A stretch of 64,000 nt of DNA from Leuctra nigra (taxonomy: Eukaryota > Arthropoda > Insecta > Plecoptera > Leuctridae), in contig OW203768.1 in the NCBI GenBank assembly GCA_934045905.1, forward strand, positions 11,188,316 to 11,252,315, written 5' to 3'. Of this stretch, positions 57,661 through 64,000 are shown piece by piece. A program made the position numbers and the translations under genes. The notes beneath the pieces were generated by a model. That model was not told the origin of the DNA, ran no database searches, and saw nothing but the letters and a program-made list of their open reading frames with translations. How positions within the stretch are numbered: position 1 is the first letter of the stretch; every line of letters starts with the position of its first letter.

Positions 57661-58040
57661 AAAACACTCCGTGTAAAAATACCAGCCAAGTCTCTTCAAC
57701 TATAAAAAAATATAAGAAATCTAAAAATTCAACACTGAAAAGAAGTGATATCAAAAAATGAGCCAAGTCAAAACTTAATTTTAAAAACCAAAATATACTT
57801 GGCGCATCGTTTTTAAGGGCATTATAGGTATATTATATATATTTAGGTACATTTAATTTTTGGCATATGCTTCTATACTATTTATATACACGATGCGCCA
57901 AGTATATTTTGGTTTTTAAAATTAAGTTTTGACTTGGCTCATTTTTTGATATCACTTCTTTTCAGTGTTGAATTTTTAGATTTCTTATATTTTTTTATAG
58001 TTGAAGAGACTTGGCTGGTATTTTTACACGGAGCGTTTTT
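57661..58040. mobile_element. 380-bp near-perfect palindrome (foldback MITE)
   Basis: Left arm aacactccgtgtaaaaatac, right arm gtatttttacacggagcgtt; arms match for about 165 bp each (aagtgatatcaaaaaatgag, acttggcgcatcg among landmarks) around a 60-bp AT-rich loop. No coding capacity. Confidence 0.85.
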
Positions 58041-58326
58041 TTATTTTAAATTACTTTAAAAAAGATGCCAAAAAGCGTCAAATCCGATATTTTTTTTATC
58101 AAGATGTAATAATAATATAATAATGTAATTTGTTGAGCACATAAAATGCCCATAAAAAATGCACAAAATGCACAAAATACATAATTTTGCATAATATTTT
58201 TTTTATTTTGCATAATTTTGTGCACAAAATGCATAAAATGCATAAAATGCCAAAAAAATGCGCTGCGGGGCCATTAGGGATTCTATAAAAACCATTTTCC
58301 TTAAGTTCCCACAGAATATTGCATAT
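58041..58326. repeat. Low-complexity 'caaaatgca' repeats
   Basis: caaaatgcataaaatgc-type units in both orientations between 58138 and 58255, partly self-complementary. The minus-strand frames with repeated FCAFCAF/ILCILC residues are products of this repeat. Confidence 0.7.
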
Positions 58327-58334
58327 CACACATT

Positions 58335-59315
58335 CAGTGGCGGCGCCAGGAAATAATCGTTGGGGGGGCAGAGCAGGGGCAAGGCAATTACTTGAGGGGG
58401 CAAAGCGAAAAGTCGGTATATTTACCAAAATCATGACCCCCCCCCTCACCACAGGGTTCAGCAAAACCACAAAATACATTTTCACTCAAGGGCGTATCCA
58501 AGATGAAATTTCGGGGGAGGGGACATTACTAATATTTTGAAAACCACAGTGGAAGAAAGGGGTTCGGGGGCGCAGCCCCTGAAAAAATTTTGGATCAAGG
58601 TCATTCGTTTAGGTGCAATTTTGAATCGAAGTGTATAGCTATTTTGGGGAATTATAAATTACAAATTATTCAAAAATTGGTCTAAGAGGTTTAAGAATAG
58701 TCAAATATCTTCAATGAAAACATGTAAGTCCGGGGTGATTAGCCCCGGAAAATTTTTGGAATTTTAATTCAATTCTAGCCATTTTGGAACGTTTTTGACA
58801 TGATCTGTCTATTTTATAAAGTTATTTTTTCACACATTATTTTAAATGTGCATATTTTTTTAGATAACCCCTGATTTCGGGGTGGGGGGGGGGGGGGGGG
58901 CTGCGCCGCCCCTCTGAATACGCCCTTGGGTTCACTAGTATATAAAAATTATCGTTGTGCAAGTTTTATCACGATATAAGAAAGAATCATAGAATGCTTC
59001 CTCAGGAAAAAAGTATAGAAAGGCGAGGGGCATGAAATGCCACACGTGCAAAAAATTCACGTTTCTATTTTAAAACAAAAGGTGTTGGGAAAAGTAAAAG
59101 TGTCGTCCATGGTATAACCATTGGTATAACTTTATGCTTTTTAGGTTTAATCTGGATAATTATTGTAGTTGCAATTTAATTATGATTTTATATTATTTTT
59201 GCCAGGTATAGTGTGCATATATGGGAGTCGTCAAGTGGGGGGGCAACCGGGGGGGCAAGCCAAGTTTTTGGGGGGGCAGTTGCCCCCCCGTGCCCCCCCC
59301 GTAGCGCCGCCACTG
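58335..59315. mobile_element. 981-bp hAT-type element with perfect 8-bp target duplication
   Basis: Ends cagtggcggcgccagg and gtagcgccgccactg are inverted. cacacatt occurs at 58327-58334 and again at 59316-59323, a perfect 8-bp duplication as made by hAT transposases. The interior has G-rich and C-rich runs near the ends and no transposase frame. A second element is nested at 58487-58928. Confidence 0.85.
58487..58928. mobile_element. 442-bp MITE nested in the hAT-type element
   Basis: Ends caagggcgtatccaagatg and ctgaatacgcccttg. Flanks ttttcact (58479-58486) and ggttcact (58929-58936) share ttcact, suggesting an 8-bp duplication with two later changes. A long G run lies at about 58882-58900. 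Confidence 0.7.
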
Positions 59316-59323
59316 CACACATT

Positions 59324-59430
59324 TTAAAACTTCTTTGAGAAGAATGATAAAATAGCTTAAAATTCGATTCTTTTGTATCAAAAATTAAAAAAGGCCCTGC
59401 GGGGCTAACTGGGGGCCGAGTCCCCCAGAC
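59324..59430. other. Intergenic spacer, AT-rich
   Basis: Short stretch between the hAT element and the inverted-motif field; ggccctgcggggctaactgg and gggccgagtcccccagaccc lie near 59391-59430. Confidence 0.4.
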
Positions 59431-59444
59431 CCTTGTAGCAGCAA

Positions 59445-60240
59445 ACTACCTGGCAGCACATCTGTGCTCAAAATATTTAATTTGTTTTATCTTGACATTA
59501 AAAAAAATCATTTTCTATATTGTTTTTTATATTTTTTTATGATTTTTTTAAAATAATTATTTTTTAAATGCGTACTAGAACTAGCAACTAATATCTGTGT
59601 TCAAAATATTTTATATGTCTTATCTTGACCTTGAAAAAATCATTTAAAAAATATTATATAGAAAATGATTTTTTTCAAGGTCAAGATAAGACATAAAAAA
59701 TATTTTGAGCACAGATATTAGTAGCTAGTTCTAGTACGCATTTAAAAAAAATCATAAAAAAAAACTTTTTTTAAAATAATATAGAAAATTATTTTTTTCA
59801 ATGTCAAGATAAAACAAATAAAATATTTTGAGCACAGATATAATTAGCTAGTACTAGTACGCATTAAAAATAAAAAAATGAAAAATAAATAAAAATAAAA
59901 CCGAAATCGGAAATAGTGAAAAAAACGGCAAGCCCTTTGTCTTTTTTTTGGCACTTTTAAGGTTTTATTTTTATTTATTTTTTATTTTAAATGCGTACTA
60001 GTACTAGCTACTTATATCTGTGCTCAAAATATTTTATTTGTCTTATCTTGACATTGAAGTAAATCATTTTCTATAATAATTGAATAAATAAAAAAAATAT
60101 GATTTTTTTTTAAAATAATTATTTTTTAAATGCGTACTGGTACTAGCTACTAATATCTGTGCTCAAAATATTTTATGTCTTTTCTTGACCTTGAAAAAAA
60201 TCATTTAATTAAATTTTTATAAAAAATGATTTTTTTCAAT
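59445..60240. repeat. Field of inverted copies of a 60-bp AT-rich motif
   Basis: 'atatctgtgctcaaaatatt', then tta(t)tgtcttatcttgacattgaaaaaaatcatttt, appears in forward orientation near 59458, 59593, 60014 and 60150 and in reverse near 59640-59725, 59780-59850 and 60225. The words ctagtactagctac and atgcgtact accompany it. Long runs of A or T separate copies. The field can fold on itself in several ways. Confidence 0.75.
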
Positions 60241-60561
60241 GTTAGAACTCGGGACAGCTAAAGCCCCCCTCCCCCCCGTGAATCAAATTCGGGCCGAATC
60301 CGTATTTTTAAAGATATAGAATAACTGCCCAGCGGGTATCATTCCTGTATGTTTTTGGTCTCTTGAGTTAGCTTTACTCGTTATACATAATGATGTTATC
60401 GCCCATAACAACATCCCCATGTCGCCCATGTTTAAATTTTAACATAAGAGAGTCAAAATGCTAGAACTAGCATTTTAGAATTTTAGTGGATTAAAATTAA
60501 AATGCTTTACTATTTCAGTAAAAAATAGTGATTTTAGTTCTTATTTTCTTAAAAAGCTTAT
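60241..60561. other. Intergenic, no feature recognised
   Basis: Contains a C run (cccccctcccccccc near 60265); otherwise AT-rich. Confidence 0.4.
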
Positions 60562-60957
60562 GACTTAAGACGGCTGGGTAGTGAGTTTGACCTTGAAGAG
60601 TTTTTAAATCGATTTTTATCAATATCTTTTTCCAGTGTAATTGTTAACAAAATAGGGCTATGGACGTGAATTCAGAACAGTTCAATGAAAATAATTCCAT
60701 AGCTTGGAATGGTTTATTTGATTTACTTTGTCCTACAGGTGTTTAGAGCCCGAAAATTTAGTAATTTTCGGGTTCTAAACACCTGTTGGACACAATAAAA
60801 CTAATAGATTATTCCAAACTATGAAATTATTTTCATTGAACTGTTCTGAATTCACGTCCATAGCCCTATTTTGTTAACAATTTCACTGGAAAAAGATATT
60901 GATAAAAATCGATTAAAAAACTCGTCAAGGCCACGCTCACTACCAAGCCCTCTTAAG
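60562..60957. mobile_element. 396-bp near-perfect palindrome (foldback MITE)
   Basis: Left outer sequence cttaaga.ggctgggtagtgag, right outer ctcactaccaagccctcttaag; inner landmarks ggacgtgaattcagaacagt and actgttctgaattcacgtcc, with a centre near 60760 (cccgaaaatttag/taattttcggg). Arms about 190 bp with few mismatches; no coding. Confidence 0.85.
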
Positions 60958-61045
60958 GCCAGTTTTTAAATACTCTGTTAAAACATTCGAGGAATGTTGT
61001 TTGATGCAATGGCAATCCTACTCAACTGTTTAAATAAATCTGTTT
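60958..61045. mobile_element. Truncated copy of the 'TTGCCATGG' MITE
   Basis: ggccagtttttaaatactctgttaaaac, aggaatgttgtttgatgcaatggcaatcc and caactgtttaaat match the family at 11871-12360. Confidence 0.5.
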
Positions 61046-61184
61046 TATGCATTCTGTATTAAAAAAGTCCATGATCTTGAACTTGATTTATGTATAAATA
61101 TTCTACAAGCTGCATAATCCCCAAACAGTGCATTGGGAAGCGTAACAACAAATAAATCAAATAACATAATGACTGGTGAAATTA

Positions 61185-62490
61185 TTTATTAATTAGGCAA
61201 CTAGTATAAAATCTTGCTGTACAAATCTTGGCAAAACAGCCACGTATTAGGTACGCCACTCTTAGTGCTTACAGCACGCAGAAGTAAATAGGTTACATCT
61301 TAGTAATAGAACATAATTGATTTAAATTAATGTACAAATCTAATACTTAATAATAAACACTAAAATAATGGATTCAAGGCACTAAATACTTTCACAGCTA
61401 GCGACAACTACCTACATTAACTTAGCATAAAGACACACAGGAAATAATGTGGAATGATGAGATATAATTGCATTATAATTACAGCATTACAGTTCCAATA
61501 GCAAATAACAACTGATCACCTTTAAAATATTAAATTAACGGAACTCTAGTATGTAGTGCATTACTTATATTACAACTCTGGTTCCTAAATTATCATTGAT
61601 AAAATTTGAGTGACTCCTGATCATGCTCAGTAACAATCAATGCTTGTTATTTTATAATCAATGAAATGAGCTCACCTACTAGAGTTAGACGAGGAGATCA
61701 CACAAACTGACTTCTGATGGTGCAATCTAATATATTTCAGCCAACAGATATATAATGATAATTTTTTATTTTGCCGAGTGTACATTGAATTTATTTCCGT
61801 ATTGGTATGTGTTCACAGGTTCAATGAAGTACCGTATTAACTCGTGTATAAGACGCACTCGTGTATAAGACGCACCCTTGTTTTGAGAAGTCTATTTTAA
61901 GAAAACACTTAACATGCGTGTATAAGACGCAGTAAAATGATGAAAAACATTGTGTGTTTGTATGCATGATATCCATCTAAATGTTGGTTTTCCAGCTAAC
62001 TGAGCTATTTGAATGAAAAGCACTGCCAACTTGTTGTAAACAAACAGTAATTTCCTGCTTCTGAGAAAGGGGGGAGGGGACTCTCTTCCCAGCAGCTGTT
62101 GCTTGCTCTAAGAGGCATGCAACAAGAGGCATGCAACAGTGTTTAGACTATTTTATGTCTGTCAGAGAATGTTTTTCAGACGTAAACATATATTTTGTCT
62201 CCTGATCTAAATGCAAGGGAAAACATTTTGTTGCAAAAATGTAATATGTTAATAGTGTTGTGTCTAGACTCAGTATGAGTAGTCCAGACAGAGTGAGAGG
62301 GAAAGGCAGAGATAGACAACATGTGGCAGTCTACCACAGCTCTATTTACAAACATCCACCTTGGATTTACTGGGAAAAAAGCTTGGTATGCGTGTATAAG
62401 ACGCAGGGCTGTTTTCAGAATCAAAATATTGACATATAATTGCGTCTTATACACGAGTTAATACGGTAAATCTGCTAATGGCGTCGGGTC
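61185..62490 (-). other. E(z) 3' UTR (inferred)
   Basis: From the stop codon at 62491-62493 the first strong minus-strand poly(A) signal candidate inspected at the far end is AATAAA at 61190-61185 (tttatt on +). The true cleavage site is unknown, and closer signals may be used. Half of this stretch is a transposon insertion. Confidence 0.4.
61832..62466. mobile_element. 635-bp MITE with TA target duplication, next to the E(z) stop codon
   Basis: Left end ccgtattaactcgtgtataa, right end ttatacacgagttaatacgg, perfect over about 26 bp (gacgca/tgcgtc inside). TA at 61830-61831 and 62467-62468 fits Tc1/mariner-type transposition. Further inner copies of gtgtataagacgca lie at 61862-61872, 61919-61931 and 62392-62404. 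No transposase frame. It ends 24 bp from the E(z) stop. Confidence 0.85.
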
Positions 62491-63368
<878 letters not shown>

Positions 63369-63377
63369 TTAATATTA

Positions 63378-63862
63378 GGGGTGTGCGAATATTCGAAAAT
63401 TCGAATATTCGAAAATTTTTGAATAGTTCATGTCTTTTAATTCAAAATTATCCCGCCATTTCTCATATGGGAGTGTTTTTCAATGCTGCCAACTGCTGCA
63501 AAGTCTAAAACTCCAACCGAAAATAGTCATGGCCGCCATTTTGATTTCGAGGGAATATTATTTATATGTTATTGTTCCTCCAGGTGGACCTTCCTCATAC
63601 TCCTTTTGTTCCTGTTAATTTCATTTTTTGTGATGATAAGTGACAACAATATTATCCTTGCATATTACATCATAATCAGTACATTTCAATGTGGCCATCT
63701 TTCATTCTGGTCATATGAAAAGGGTTTGGTGTCCAATTATTTTTTTAAATTGATATTATGTCTTTTAATTTAGATTCCAATTATTCGATATTCGATTCGA
63801 TATATTTTTGTCAATTATTCGATATTCGTATTCGAAGTCAAAAATCACTATTCGCACACCCC
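63378..63862. mobile_element. 485-bp MITE with GGGGTGTGCGAATA ends, in an E(z) intron
   Basis: Left end ggggtgtgcgaatattcg, right end ctattcgcacacccc, with many further attcgaatattcg-type palindromes inside. End sequence is typical of hAT-derived MITEs; flanks taatatta and tagtaaat do not give a clean 8-bp duplication. Frames inside (for example 63430-63618) are not gene-like. Confidence 0.7.
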
Positions 63863-64000
63863 TAGTAAATATCAACGATTATTACAAATTATAATGACAA
63901 ACACACTTATCACCAGCGAAATTTAAAATTTTCATTCATAATAATCAAATTCAAATGTCATTTGGATATTTTGGCGGGAAAAACGGCATGTAACAAGAAT
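63863..64000 (-). other. E(z) intron continuing out of the window
   Basis: AT-rich, no feature. Confidence 0.5.

Overview
The window is animal nuclear DNA, almost certainly from an insect. Genes are split into short exons with GT-AG introns inside AT-rich, transposon-filled sequence, and all three recognisable proteins match insect forms: an Ac76E-like adenylyl cyclase, Ctf8, and E(z) ending in a GIEREMEFL tail. The order is not established; the high load of MITEs, Helitron-like elements and tRNA-derived SINEs does not decide it. No prokaryotic operon, rRNA or CRISPR array is present.

Layout. 1-12650 is non-coding: Helitron-like repeats, MITEs, SINE fragments and simple repeats. It is most likely part of a long upstream intron of the cyclase gene, because exons for TM1-6 and the first part of C1a must lie further left. 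12658-23592 is a remarkable tandem array: about 84 near-identical 130-bp units, each carrying an intron 3' end plus the first 90 nt of a cyclase C1a exon. The last unit runs into the genuine exon. 23501-35882 holds 12 consecutive cyclase exons on the + strand; they join in frame to the natural stop and encode about 700 residues (end of C1a, C1b, TM7-12, C2). Two other exons of this gene also have partial tandem copies, with 126-bp and 129-bp periods, so one gene has three exon-edge duplication sites of similar unit length.

About 1.5 kb downstream, 37393-37958 is a complete three-exon gene for Ctf8, a subunit of the Ctf18-RFC clamp loader. From 38 to 61 kb there is no convincing gene. That stretch is a catalogue of inverted-repeat elements (perfect TSDs in several cases), Helitron-like copies, a tRNA-headed SINE family, long palindromes of 380-400 bp and a 0.8-kb field of inverted AT-rich motifs. 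At 62491-63292, on the - strand, are the last two exons of E(z), the H3K27 methyltransferase; a 635-bp TA-flanked MITE sits just 24 bp beyond its stop codon. The rest of E(z) lies to the right of the window.

The three genes work in unrelated processes (cAMP signalling, replication and cohesion, Polycomb silencing), so no functional cluster is implied. The most unusual structure is the exon-junction amplification in the cyclase gene. Each amplified cassette has an exon-like part divisible by three, bounded by splice-like AG and GT, so every copy is in principle a phase-neutral mini-exon.
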